Positions 8,601-15,591 of a stretch of 64,000 bases of DNA are shown in pieces. Numbering within the stretch: position 1 is the stretch's first letter; each line of letters starts with the position of its first letter. The position numbers were made by a program, and so were the translations under genes. Origin of the DNA: SFFI01 sp964398655 (lineage in GTDB: Bacteria > Bacillota > Clostridia > Saccharofermentanales > DTU023); assembly GCA_964398655.1 (NCBI GenBank), contig CAYNNG010000002.1:38290-102289 (forward strand), read 5' to 3'. The notes under the pieces are model-generated. The model was not told the origin of the DNA. It did not search any database and saw only the letters and a program-made list of their open reading frames with translations.

Positions 8601-9818
8601 ATGACTTTAGAAGTAGGCATCTTAGGCGGATCTTTCGACCCCTTCCACTTAGGCCACCGCCGGCTCCTGGAAGCGGCACTATCCGTCGATGATTTTGATT
8701 ATTTTTACCTGATACCTACCTCATCTCCGGCCTATAAAGAGCGGGCGCTTTCGCTGTCCATCTATCGTTATGTCATGGCTCAGCTAGCCACAGAAGACTT
8801 AAACCAAGTGAAACTCTCCCGGATGGAGCTAAAGCACACAGAAGGACCAAATTACACCGTAAATACCCTAAATAAGCTTCATAAAAAGTGGGAGAAAAAA
8901 ACTAAAGAGTCTGTACAATTTAAGCTGGTCCTGGGTTCTGATGCCTTGGATTATTTTGCCACTTGGTACAAACCGGAAGAAATCCTGGCCCAGGCCGACT
9001 TGCTGATTGCCTTGCGCGGCCTGGATGCTAAAGAGGAAAAATCCTACCGGAAGAAGGCCAAGGCCCTGCAAAGAGCCTATGGAGGTTCCATTGAGTTTTT
9101 CCCCATGCAGCCTTTGGAAATTTCTTCCACTGACCTACGCCAGCAATTGCTAGGAAATGAAGTCAAAAAAAAGTCCTACCAACCAGAGGTAGCGGACTTC
9201 CTGCGCCAGAACCGCCCCTATGTTTTCTATGCAGACTTCCAGAGTCTGAAGCCAGAGACCCATGACCAGCTCCGAACCTTTGAGCAGGCTATTTGGCATA
9301 AGATGCCAGTCCGGCGCCTAGTCCACGTGGCCAATGTGGCCCTTTATGCAACACACTTAGCCTGCGTCCATGGCCTGGATGCAGATAAAGCTGCTGTGGC
9401 TGGCCTCTTGCACGACTCTTGCAAAAACATACCCTTGCCCGACCAATACACCTATGTTAAACAATCTGGTTTTAACCATGCGGTTAACGCGGCCATTGCC
9501 CACGGTCCAGCTTCTGCCTATTGGAATAAGATGGCCTTAGGGGTTACCGATGAAGAAATTTATCATGCGGTGATGTACCATACTACAGGCCGGCCCGGCA
9601 TGACTCCCTTGGAGAAAGTGATATACCTGGCAGATAAGATAGAATTCGGCCGCCCCTTCCACGATCTGGATAAAATTCGTCAGGCCGCAGAGCTTGACTT
9701 AGACGAGGCCATGCGCCTGTGCTTGCAGGAAGTGCAGCTGGCTATGCGGCGTAATTTTACCAGTATGCACGAACTGTCTGTCAAGCTTATGCTGGAGCTC
9801 GGCATGTTCCTAGCCTAG
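8601..9818 (+). CDS. nadD: nicotinate-nucleotide adenylyltransferase fused to a YqeK-type HD hydrolase
   Basis: Two proteins in one 405-residue chain. Residues 1-205 are NadD, which makes deamido-NAD from NaMN and ATP: nucleotide-binding GGSFDPFHLGH at 9-19 and the ISSTDLR motif at 174-180. Residues 220-405 are an HD-domain hydrolase of the YqeK type, a family known to split diadenosine tetraphosphate symmetrically: candidate metal ligands are H242, H271-D272, H301, H327 and D345. In Bacillus these are separate adjacent genes (nadD, yqeK) followed by rsfS, and rsfS indeed follows here. Fusion of the two is known in some Mollicutes. The start has GGAGGAGGGAG upstream. Confidence 0.93.
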   Translation: MTLEVGILGGSFDPFHLGHRRLLEAALSVDDFDYFYLIPTSSPAYKERALSLSIYRYVMAQLATEDLNQVKLSRMELKHTEGPNYTVNTLNKLHKKWEKKTKESVQFKLVLGSDALDYFATWYKPEEILAQADLLIALRGLDAKEEKSYRKKAKALQRAYGGSIEFFPMQPLEISSTDLRQQLLGNEVKKKSYQPEVADFLRQNRPYVFYADFQSLKPETHDQLRTFEQAIWHKMPVRRLVHVANVALYATHLACVHGLDADKAAVAGLLHDSCKNIPLPDQYTYVKQSGFNHAVNAAIAHGPASAYWNKMALGVTDEEIYHAVMYHTTGRPGMTPLEKVIYLADKIEFGRPFHDLDKIRQAAELDLDEAMRLCLQEVQLAMRRNFTSMHELSVKLMLELGMFLA

Positions 9819-9863
9819 TAGGCTATAATAAACAAAATTAAAATTAAGGAGATAAATAGAACA

Positions 9864-10235
9864 TTGAATTCTGCAGAACTTAGTCAAATAATTGCCGATA
9901 TTCTTGATGCGAAGAAGGCAGATGATATTGCTGTCCTTGAGGTGGGACAAAAAACCACGCTCACAGAGTACTTCGTTTTGGCCTCTGCGACGACGCCTAA
10001 CCATGCCAAGGCCCTAGAAGATGAGCTTACCTATAAGCTGAAGGAGAGATATGACTTATCGCCCTTGGCCGTAGAAGGACTGGAATCTGGGCGTTGGATC
10101 CTCGTGGATTATGCTTCTGTAGTGGTCCATATTATGTGCAGGCAAGACCGTGAATTCTATGACCTAGATAAGTTTTGGACCAATAAGGAAGCTGAAAACC
10201 TGAGCCCGGAGGATCATTCTTTCCAAGAGCAATAA
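9864..10235 (+). CDS. rsfS: ribosomal silencing factor RsfS (YbeB/Iojap family)
   Basis: Binds ribosomal protein uL14 on the large subunit and blocks subunit joining when nutrients are low. The 123-residue length is typical and the family core is present: KKADDIAVLEV, then TLTEYFVLAS, then the stretch ending in WILVDYASVVVHIM and FYDLDKFW. The start is TTG, with AAGGAG 13 bases upstream, a slightly long spacing; no better start exists before the conserved core. It follows nadD-yqeK, the arrangement usual for Firmicutes (yqeK-yqeL), after 45 AT-rich bases that include a TATAAT at 9824-9829. Confidence 0.93.
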   Translation: MNSAELSQIIADILDAKKADDIAVLEVGQKTTLTEYFVLASATTPNHAKALEDELTYKLKERYDLSPLAVEGLESGRWILVDYASVVVHIMCRQDREFYDLDKFWTNKEAENLSPEDHSFQEQ

Positions 10236-10299
10236 TTGCGGGTGCAGTGCAAGCCATTGTTGGCTATTGTCCCTGTTCGTCGAAAGAATTTTGGCTGAT

Positions 10300-10342
10300 A
10301 AACTTCTCTCTAGGGGATAATTCCCCTATGGGGAAGTTTTTT
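10300..10342 (+). promoter_or_regulatory. hairpin overlapping the comEA ribosome binding site and start codon
   Basis: An inner stem pairs AGGGGA (10312-10317) with TCCCCT (10322-10327) over a four-base loop. An outer stem pairs AAACTTC (10300-10306) with GAAGTTT (10333-10339) and runs into six T residues (10337-10342). The AGGGG of the inner stem is the only good Shine-Dalgarno for the ATG at 10328, which itself lies between the two right arms. The structure could act as an intrinsic terminator for rsfS or as a translational lock on comEA; both are inference. Confidence 0.55.
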
Positions 10343-11167
10343 ATCAGGAACGCACTACGTAGCTTTAAACCAGGCCAGACCAGGCGTCGGGCTGGGAGGC
10401 CTAATCCAGAGGGACCTCCGGATTCCCGACCCTACTTTTGGCCAGAAGAGGCCAACTACCCTGGTTACACTGGCCCGGCAGACCGTCGGCAGAGCCTAGA
10501 GACTACGAAAACCCGGCAGCTCCCTTATTATGTTTTGCTGCTGGCGGTTTTTTGCTTGTTTATCCTTTTAACCGCACTGCTGCGCCGTGAAAGTGGCAGC
10601 CGCTTTACCCCGAATTGGAAAGAGATCAACCTGAGTACTGCCGAGCTGGATTCTGGTCAGGCTGCGACAGAAACACCTAGCCTAAGGGAGCCAGACCTGC
10701 CCATCTACATCTCGGGTGCTGTAAAGCATCCTGGCGTCTACTATTTAGCTCCGGGCAGCTTGCTAGTAGACTTGGTTGAGCAAGCGGGCGGCTTTACTGA
10801 GTCAGAACCTCCCCCAGACCTTAATCTTGCTGCTAGCTTGCAAGCACATGCTCACGTGCATGTGGCAGGTGCCGAGGAGCTAGCAGCTGGAGCAGGCAGC
10901 CAAGTGACTTACCATGCTGAACTAGATGCTTCAACTATAGGTGTAGGAGAGGGCGCAGCGGGAGGACAATCTGGGCTCATTTCCCTGAACCATGCCAGCC
11001 AGGAGGAACTCGAAACCATACCTGGAATCGGGCCGAAAACAGCGCAAGCGATTCTGCGCTTAAGAGCTGACCTAGGTCGTGACCTGGTTTTGGAGGACCT
11101 CTTAACAATCCCAGGGATTAAAGAAAAACGCTATGACCAAATCAAAAGCTTTTTTTGCTTGCCATAA
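10328..11167 (+). CDS. comEA: ComEA-type DNA-binding protein (SLBB plus helix-hairpin-helix)
   Basis: Membrane-anchored receptor that in competent Gram-positives binds incoming double-stranded DNA. An unusual basic, proline-rich N-terminal region of about 65 residues precedes one membrane helix (PYYVLLLAVFCLFILLTALL). Next comes an SLBB domain (YISGAVKHPGVYYLAPGS) and a C-terminal helix-hairpin-helix pair (LNHASQEELETIPGIGPKTA, then LLTIPGIKEKRYDQI). I chose the ATG at 10328 because AGGGG lies 11 bases upstream; an in-frame GTG at 10247 has no ribosome binding site. comEB and comEC are not adjacent, so a role in DNA uptake is plausible but not shown. Confidence 0.85.
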   Translation: MGKFFIRNALRSFKPGQTRRRAGRPNPEGPPDSRPYFWPEEANYPGYTGPADRRQSLETTKTRQLPYYVLLLAVFCLFILLTALLRRESGSRFTPNWKEINLSTAELDSGQAATETPSLREPDLPIYISGAVKHPGVYYLAPGSLLVDLVEQAGGFTESEPPPDLNLAASLQAHAHVHVAGAEELAAGAGSQVTYHAELDASTIGVGEGAAGGQSGLISLNHASQEELETIPGIGPKTAQAILRLRADLGRDLVLEDLLTIPGIKEKRYDQIKSFFCLP

Positions 11168-11229
11168 GATAGGCAAAAAGTGCCGATAAGCCAGAGTTTT
11201 ACAGCAGATCGCCAAAAAACTGTCTAGGC

Positions 11230-11259
11230 TTGACAAGGTCCAAAGGCCATACGTATAAT
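11230..11259 (+). promoter_or_regulatory. sigma-A type promoter for the tRNA-His/Gln/Lys cluster
   Basis: TTGACA at 11230-11235 and TATAAT at 11254-11259 are both perfect consensus hexamers, 18 bases apart. The likely start of transcription is about 25 bases before the first tRNA. The 120-base gap after comEA holds nothing else I can recognise. Confidence 0.85.
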
Positions 11260-11291
11260 GCTAAGCGTGCTCAAAAGTGCTCTGACAGCAC

Positions 11292-11369
11292 GGTGGTATT
11301 AGCTCAGTTGGTTAGAGTGCCAGGTTGTGGCCCTGGAGGTCATGGGTTCGAATCCCATATACCACCCCA
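11292..11369 (+). tRNA. tRNA-His (anticodon GUG), CCA encoded
   Basis: The cloverleaf folds with acceptor GTGGTAT/ATACCAC. The anticodon stem CCAGG/CCTGG holds loop TTGTGGC, and the T arm carries GGTTCGAAT. An extra G before the acceptor (11292) faces a C discriminator, the identity pair of tRNA-His. The 3' CCA is in the DNA (11367-11369). It is the first of three tRNAs in a row. Confidence 0.96.
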
Positions 11370-11385
11370 CTTTGCACACGAACAT

Positions 11386-11460
11386 TGGGGTATAGCCAAG
11401 CGGTAAGGCACGGGACTTTGACTCCCGCATGCGTAGGTTCAAATCCTGCTACCCCAGCCA
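11386..11460 (+). tRNA. tRNA-Gln (anticodon UUG), CCA encoded
   Basis: Acceptor TGGGGTA pairs with TACCCCA. The anticodon stem CGGGA/TCCCG carries loop CTTTGAC, which gives anticodon UUG. The T loop is TTCAAAT, and the 3' end is G plus encoded CCA. It lies 16 bases after tRNA-His and abuts tRNA-Lys directly. Confidence 0.96.
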
Positions 11461-11536
11461 GATTCATTAGCTCAGCCGGTAGAGCACCTGACTTTTAATC
11501 AGGGGGTCGAGGGTTCGAATCCCTCATGAATCACCA
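11461..11536 (+). tRNA. tRNA-Lys (anticodon UUU), CCA encoded
   Basis: Acceptor GATTCAT pairs with ATGAATC. The anticodon stem CCTGA/TCAGG carries loop CTTTTAA, giving UUU. The T arm has GGTTCGAATCC, and the 3' end is A plus encoded CCA. It begins on the base after the tRNA-Gln CCA, so maturation needs one cleavage between them. Confidence 0.96.
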
Positions 11537-11540
11537 AACA

Positions 11541-11573
11541 AAAACCCCGTAATTTAGTATTGCGGGGTTTTTT
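11541..11573. terminator. bidirectional intrinsic terminator between tRNA-Lys and ogt
   Basis: AACCCCG and CGGGGTT form a seven-base stem over a 13-base AT-rich loop, followed by seven T on the + strand. The A-rich stretch before the stem gives a T run on the - strand. It can therefore end both the tRNA cluster and the convergent thyA-dfrA-ogt unit. Confidence 0.85.
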
Positions 11574-11589
11574 GTTCTCTTTTTCTCAT

Positions 11590-12666
11590 TTATTGGTCTA
11601 ACTGTTTATAGTTAAAAAGTTCTAAATTTAGCAGCCTGTCTTTTATCTCTACGCCCCCAGAAAAGCCGACCAACTGCCCATCTTGGCCGATAACTCGATG
11701 ACAGGGGATTAGCAGGGGGAGAGGATTAGCCCCGCAGGCTCCGCCCACCGCCCTGGCGTAGGTATGGGCTTTAGCGGGACCGACAATTCGAGCAGCCAGG
11801 TCGCTATAAGACCAGGCTGTGCCGTAGGGAATCTGACTAATTTGAGCCCAGACCTGCTTTTGAAATTTTGTCCCCTGGAGAATTTTATAGGGTAGGTCAA
11901 AACCGACAGTTGAACCAGCCAAATAGGACTTTGCTTGGCGTTCTGCCTCTAAAAGCAGAGGGGAATAGCTGATCGGAGCGGCAGGCTTAGCTGCGGTTAT
12001 TTGCCCGTTTGGCTGATAACGCAGATCTCCACCCAGAAGACCCAGGTCGTTCAAGAGAAAGGCCGGGGGGCCTGGGGAGAAAGTCTGGCGGGGCTGGATA
12101 AAATGCACAGCTATGATGTGGTCGTGACTGCTGTCCTCTTCAAACATAATGCCAAAATTGTGGAAGGGGAGATGGATAACAGGTGAAGAAAGGGTCAGGC
12201 GGTGCAGGTAAAAGCCCCAAGTAGCGTGGGGCCAGGGACCAGATCCGCTGGGATGCTGCCAGCACTTTATATTCGCCGCTTCCAGCTGCTGGAGGACTTT
12301 ATCCGAAGGCGGGCTGGCGCTTAGTTCTACGGTCAGATCATATAAAGCGGGAAGATTGAAGAATAGGTCCTCGCAGAGAGCTAGGCAGTCTTCTGCGCTG
12401 AGGTTTGTCTCTGGTGCGGGATAAACTAGGGCCCGGCTGCCACTTGATCCTTGAGGTCCCGACTGCAGTAGCACCAGGCTCTGCTCGGCTTGGTCAGACT
12501 GCCAGAGAAAGATATTGCTTGGTGGGAAAGCCTGGAGCCAGCTCCGCATGAAGTCTTGCCTCCGCCGGGTAGTTTTTAATAAGTCAGAAGGCAGAGGAAA
12601 GTTCTTAAGCTGCCGGTTATCTTTAAGCCGCAGCTTGCTTAAATTATGACCGGACCCAGGTTTCAT
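11590..12666 (-). CDS. ogt: methylated-DNA--protein-cysteine methyltransferase with long N-terminal region
   Basis: Repairs O6-alkylguanine by moving the alkyl group to its own cysteine. The last 90 residues are a complete Ogt/MGMT domain: KFQKQVWAQISQIPYGTAWSY, RAVGGACGANP, and active-site PCHRVIG. Before it lies about 260 residues, the nearer part being the usual small Ogt N-terminal ribonuclease-like domain and the first ~150 residues unrecognised. Coordinates use the ATG at 12666, with AAGGAG about 15 bases upstream; a GTG at 12690 is also in frame but has no ribosome binding site. Either start lies inside the end of the dihydrofolate reductase gene, so translation is probably coupled. 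Confidence 0.88.
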   Translation of the reverse strand: MKPGSGHNLSKLRLKDNRQLKNFPLPSDLLKTTRRRQDFMRSWLQAFPPSNIFLWQSDQAEQSLVLLQSGPQGSSGSRALVYPAPETNLSAEDCLALCEDLFFNLPALYDLTVELSASPPSDKVLQQLEAANIKCWQHPSGSGPWPHATWGFYLHRLTLSSPVIHLPFHNFGIMFEEDSSHDHIIAVHFIQPRQTFSPGPPAFLLNDLGLLGGDLRYQPNGQITAAKPAAPISYSPLLLEAERQAKSYLAGSTVGFDLPYKILQGTKFQKQVWAQISQIPYGTAWSYSDLAARIVGPAKAHTYARAVGGACGANPLPLLIPCHRVIGQDGQLVGFSGGVEIKDRLLNLELFNYKQLDQ

Positions 12667-13147
12667 AACGGAATCTAATATCTCCTTCACTTAGACAAGG
12701 CCCCTGGTCTTGCAGGACAAAACTATGCGCAGGGAGGTCGGGAAAGTGGGCATCTGCAGGAAAGACTTGGTATATCCTGGTAAGTTCCACGCGGTGAGTA
12801 TAGGGGAGGAGGGAGGCGTAAACAGAGGCGCCGCCAATAATGCAAAAGTCATCTTCGGTTCTCCCTGCCTCTTTAAGTTCCGCAAGGCGGGCCAGAAGGT
12901 CGTCCAAAGAGCGCATAATCTCTCCTCCGGGGACTTCTTCGGCTTTCAGCTTGCGGCTGAGAATGAGGTTTTTCCTGCCGGGCAAAACCTTTTTCCCGGG
13001 GAAGGTAGCCAGGGTCTTGGCGCCGTAGATTAAGACCTTGCCCATGGTAATTTGCTTGAAACGTTTTAAATCCTGGCGGATAGGCTGCAGGAGCTGTCCA
13101 TCTCGTCCAATGCCGTTGGCTTGATCTATGGCTACTATAGCAATCAT
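12644..13147 (-). CDS. folA: dihydrofolate reductase
   Basis: NADPH-dependent reduction of dihydrofolate to tetrahydrofolate, the partner of thymidylate synthase next door. The 167-residue protein begins MIAIVAIDQANGIGRDG, carries the acidic active residue in QDLKRFK, a GAKTL nucleotide-binding turn, LPGRKNLILSR, and FCIIGGASVY near 120. The conserved Trp-Leu-Pro before the active Asp is replaced by Gln-Pro-Ile-Arg, which is unusual. The start lacks a strong ribosome binding site. It lies 93 bases downstream of thyA on the same strand. Confidence 0.9.
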   Translation of the reverse strand: MIAIVAIDQANGIGRDGQLLQPIRQDLKRFKQITMGKVLIYGAKTLATFPGKKVLPGRKNLILSRKLKAEEVPGGEIMRSLDDLLARLAELKEAGRTEDDFCIIGGASVYASLLPYTHRVELTRIYQVFPADAHFPDLPAHSFVLQDQGPCLSEGDIRFRYETWVRS

Positions 13148-13240
13148 GTTTATCCTTATCTAATGTGGTGGCCACTTCTGCTTTTTCCTGCTGGGGCAAG
13201 CAGGAGGGGCTGAGCGGGGCTAAACTTGCCTATCAAGAGC

Positions 13241-14068
13241 TTAGATAGCCACAGGAATGTCTTTTAATTGTGGCCCGTGCTGGTAGTTTTCCAACTGGAA
13301 ATCTTCCGGTTTAAAGTCGTAGAAGCTTTGGACTTCAGGATTGATTAGCAGTTTGGGCGCGGGGTAGGTCTCTCGAGTTAGGAGTTCCTCCATCAAGGGG
13401 ATATGGCGGTCATAAATATGGGCATCGGCGATCACATGTACTAATTCCCCGACTTCCAATTGACATTCTCGGGCCAGCATATGGATAAGAATGGCATACT
13501 GCACAACATTCCAGCCATTGGCAATTAGCATGTCTTGGCTCCTTTGGTTTAATAGCCCGGAGAGCCGCCCCTGGTCTACGTGAAAGGTCATGGAGTAGGC
13601 GCAGGGGTAGAGGGACATTTCTGGCAGGTCCTGAATGTTGTACATGTGACAAATGAGCCGGCGGCTTTCAGGGTTTTCCTTGATATCCTTGATGAGCCTG
13701 TCCACCTGGTCAAACTCTCCATCTGCATAACGAGTTTTCTGCGCGAGCTGGTAACCATAAGCTTTGCCAATGGTGCCATCTTCCTTAGCCCAGGCATCCC
13801 AAATATGTGAATTTAAATCCGCGATGCGATTAGACTTTTGTTGCCAAATCCAGAGCAGTTCATCTACACATTTTTGCAGAGGAACGGGACGGAGCGTAAG
13901 AATAGGGAATTCCTTTTGTAAATCATAACGGTTTATCAGGGCAAAGACTTTTTTGGTACGAGCGGGCGTACCGTCTGACCAAACCGCGCGAACCTTGCCC
14001 GTCTGCCAGGTGCCTTGGTCGAGAATTTGCCTGGCGCTGGCTTGAAATACTTGGTCGGCATAGCTCAT
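13241..14068 (-). CDS. thyA: thymidylate synthase
   Basis: Makes dTMP from dUMP using methylene-tetrahydrofolate and yields dihydrofolate, which the adjacent folA product recycles. The 275-residue chain has the catalytic cysteine in SLYPCAYSM (C156) and the substrate-binding block NQRSQDMLIANGWNVVQYA, followed by HVIADAHIYDRHI near the C-terminus. Residue A157 replaces the histidine that follows the catalytic Cys in E. coli; this fits a ThyA subgroup of Gram-positives. It is the first gene of a leftward unit thyA-folA-ogt, with a promoter at 14169-14197 and a leader of about 95 bases. Confidence 0.96.
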   Translation of the reverse strand: MSYADQVFQASARQILDQGTWQTGKVRAVWSDGTPARTKKVFALINRYDLQKEFPILTLRPVPLQKCVDELLWIWQQKSNRIADLNSHIWDAWAKEDGTIGKAYGYQLAQKTRYADGEFDQVDRLIKDIKENPESRRLICHMYNIQDLPEMSLYPCAYSMTFHVDQGRLSGLLNQRSQDMLIANGWNVVQYAILIHMLARECQLEVGELVHVIADAHIYDRHIPLMEELLTRETYPAPKLLINPEVQSFYDFKPEDFQLENYQHGPQLKDIPVAI

Positions 14069-14168
14069 AAACGCGTAACCTCAAATCATAATAAATAAGG
14101 CGTTCTTCAAGAAGCTGCCAGTAGGGCCGAGGATCCTGAGAAAGCCTTGGTACACAATGGATAAAACG

Positions 14169-14197
14169 ATTATAGTTTAGGGCAACTTGCATTTCAA
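14169..14197 (-). promoter_or_regulatory. promoter for thyA (leftward)
   Basis: Read on the - strand, TTGAAA (14197-14192) and TATAAT (14174-14169) are separated by 17 bases. Transcription would start near 14162 and give a leader of about 95 bases before the thyA ATG at 14068. Its -35 box touches the -35 box of the rightward tRNA-Pro promoter. Confidence 0.7.
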
Positions 14198-14215
14198 CTT
14201 ATGACAGGCTAGAAT
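14187..14215 (+). promoter_or_regulatory. promoter for tRNA-Pro and the L,D-transpeptidase gene
   Basis: TTGCAT (14187-14192) and TAGAAT (14210-14215) are 17 bases apart, and the tRNA begins 13 bases after the -10 box, as expected for a tRNA promoter. It is back to back with the thyA promoter and shares base 14192. Confidence 0.65.
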
Positions 14216-14227
14216 TTACCAGAGTTT

Positions 14228-14303
14228 CGGGGTGTAGCTCAGGTGGTAGAGCGCTTGGTTCGGGACCAAGAGGCCGCTGGTTCGAGTCCAGTCACTCCGA
14301 CCA
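14228..14303 (+). tRNA. tRNA-Pro (anticodon CGG), CCA encoded
   Basis: Acceptor CGGGGTG pairs with CACTCCG (one G-U). The anticodon stem CTTGG/CCAAG carries loop TTCGGGA, so the anticodon is CGG, reading CCG. The 3' end is A plus encoded CCA. No terminator separates it from the L,D-transpeptidase gene 30 bases downstream, so the two are likely on one transcript. Confidence 0.95.
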
Positions 14304-14333
14304 GTTTTTCGCTTGAACTTAAGGGAGGGTGCT

Positions 14334-15482
14334 ATGTCTAACCCCCAGCGGACCCCTAAATCACGTAATTTAATGGCTTTTCTTATTGTGCCATTGGGCT
14401 TTATAGCTTTTTTCTGCTTGGTCGTTTTCCTGTTATATTTCAATGATGAGCTGGACCGCAGGATGCTTGCGGATGCTACTGACCAGAGCAAGACTCAAGT
14501 CAGCCCAAGCTCGCTAGAGGAGGCGGCAGCCGGCCAGATTGTTGAGTTGGCGACTACAAGGGCTGCACCCTCTGCAACTGAAAGGCAGGAAGAAAAAACT
14601 AGTTCTGCGGAAGGCTTGATCGGTCCCGAGAATCCTAAGGCTAAGGACAAGATTTTCTGGCGGGATTTAGATGACCTTTATGAGGAGATTCAAGACCGCC
14701 GCCAGCATGTGGAGGATTATCAAACACCTATTAGCCGGCTCCTGATCTTCTTAGACGAGCAATATGTTGCAGCCTACGGTCCTGATGACCAGGGACAGGA
14801 AGTGCTCCTTAGGACTTTCCCTTGTTCTAGCGGCATTGTACCTGGCCACACTCCCTTAGGCCAGCATACTTTAGGAGCTAAGTGGCCTGACCCCTGGTTA
14901 TTCGATAATGCGAGAGCTCAATATGGTTACCAGATCCAGGGCAATATTTTGTTTCACTCTCTGCCTTCCTATGATGGCAGCCTTAAGAGTGGACTGAAAT
15001 TATCTGACCTGAATTCCATGGGCTATGCAGCTTCCCATGGCTGTGTGCGGTTGTTCTGCATGGATGCTAAGTGGCTGTATGAAAATGCTCCTGCGGGCTG
15101 TCCGGTTGAGGTTTTACAAAATAGGGGAGAGAAATATGCTGAGCTCCCGGACCATGTTTTTTACCTCCGGCTTAAAGACGGCGCTCCCCAATGGGACCCC
15201 ACGGATCCTGATCCAGAGAATCCCTATCATGACCAGGAAGTTTTAAAGAAGTGGGCAGTGGAGGAGCCCTGGCTGCAGGAATACGAGGTAATTCCTCCTG
15301 TTTGGCCTGACTTTAGCGCGATCCCAGAATCCCCTGTTCCCGCAGAATCTGAAGCAGCGACCAGTCAGGAAACAGAACCAGCCTATACTGGGCCTACTAG
15401 CCCACCGCCGCTGAAGCCCACGTCGGCCCCGGAGGTCACAATGCAGGAGACCAGTCCTCCACCCCTTGAACCTGCTAATTAG
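14334..15482 (+). CDS. L,D-transpeptidase (YkuD domain), membrane-anchored, copy 1
   Basis: Cell-wall enzyme that makes 3-3 peptide cross-links or attaches partners to peptidoglycan outside the membrane. From the ATG at 14334 (GGGAGG just upstream) the 382-residue protein has a membrane anchor at about 12-36, an acidic linker, then a YkuD domain. The conserved His lies in ILFHSLPSYDG and the catalytic Cys in ASHGCVRL (C237). The C-terminus ends in a Pro-rich tail with two SPPPL repeats, possibly a wall-spanning linker. An in-frame ATG at 14313 is less likely. A paralogue follows directly. Confidence 0.9.
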   Translation: MSNPQRTPKSRNLMAFLIVPLGFIAFFCLVVFLLYFNDELDRRMLADATDQSKTQVSPSSLEEAAAGQIVELATTRAAPSATERQEEKTSSAEGLIGPENPKAKDKIFWRDLDDLYEEIQDRRQHVEDYQTPISRLLIFLDEQYVAAYGPDDQGQEVLLRTFPCSSGIVPGHTPLGQHTLGAKWPDPWLFDNARAQYGYQIQGNILFHSLPSYDGSLKSGLKLSDLNSMGYAASHGCVRLFCMDAKWLYENAPAGCPVEVLQNRGEKYAELPDHVFYLRLKDGAPQWDPTDPDPENPYHDQEVLKKWAVEEPWLQEYEVIPPVWPDFSAIPESPVPAESEAATSQETEPAYTGPTSPPPLKPTSAPEVTMQETSPPPLEPAN

Positions 15483-15563
15483 CAGGCTAAGCAGGTTGGC
15501 TAGGCTTTGACCGTCTACTCGTCTATAATAGATCCTGCAATTAAGAGAACTTTACCGAACTGC

Positions 15564-15585
15564 TAACAGCTCAGCGGGGCTGTTA
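15564..15585 (+). promoter_or_regulatory. hairpin just before the second L,D-transpeptidase
   Basis: TAACAGC (15564-15570) and GCTGTTA (15579-15585) form a perfect seven-base stem over an eight-base loop, ending 6 bases before the GTG at 15592. There is no T run, so it is more likely to affect translation or RNA stability than to terminate. A TATAAT lies upstream at 15524-15529 without a well-spaced -35. Confidence 0.4.
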
Positions 15586-15591
15586 CTGCCT

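Noticed and set aside
10247..10327. Extension of comEA to an upstream GTG
   Set aside because: No ribosome binding site, and the added residues cover the hairpin region and match nothing; ATG 10328 has AGGGG.
15507..15529. TTGACC and TATAAT before the second L,D-transpeptidase
   Set aside because: The spacer is only 11 bases, too short for a sigma-A promoter; the -10 may still be used with another -35.
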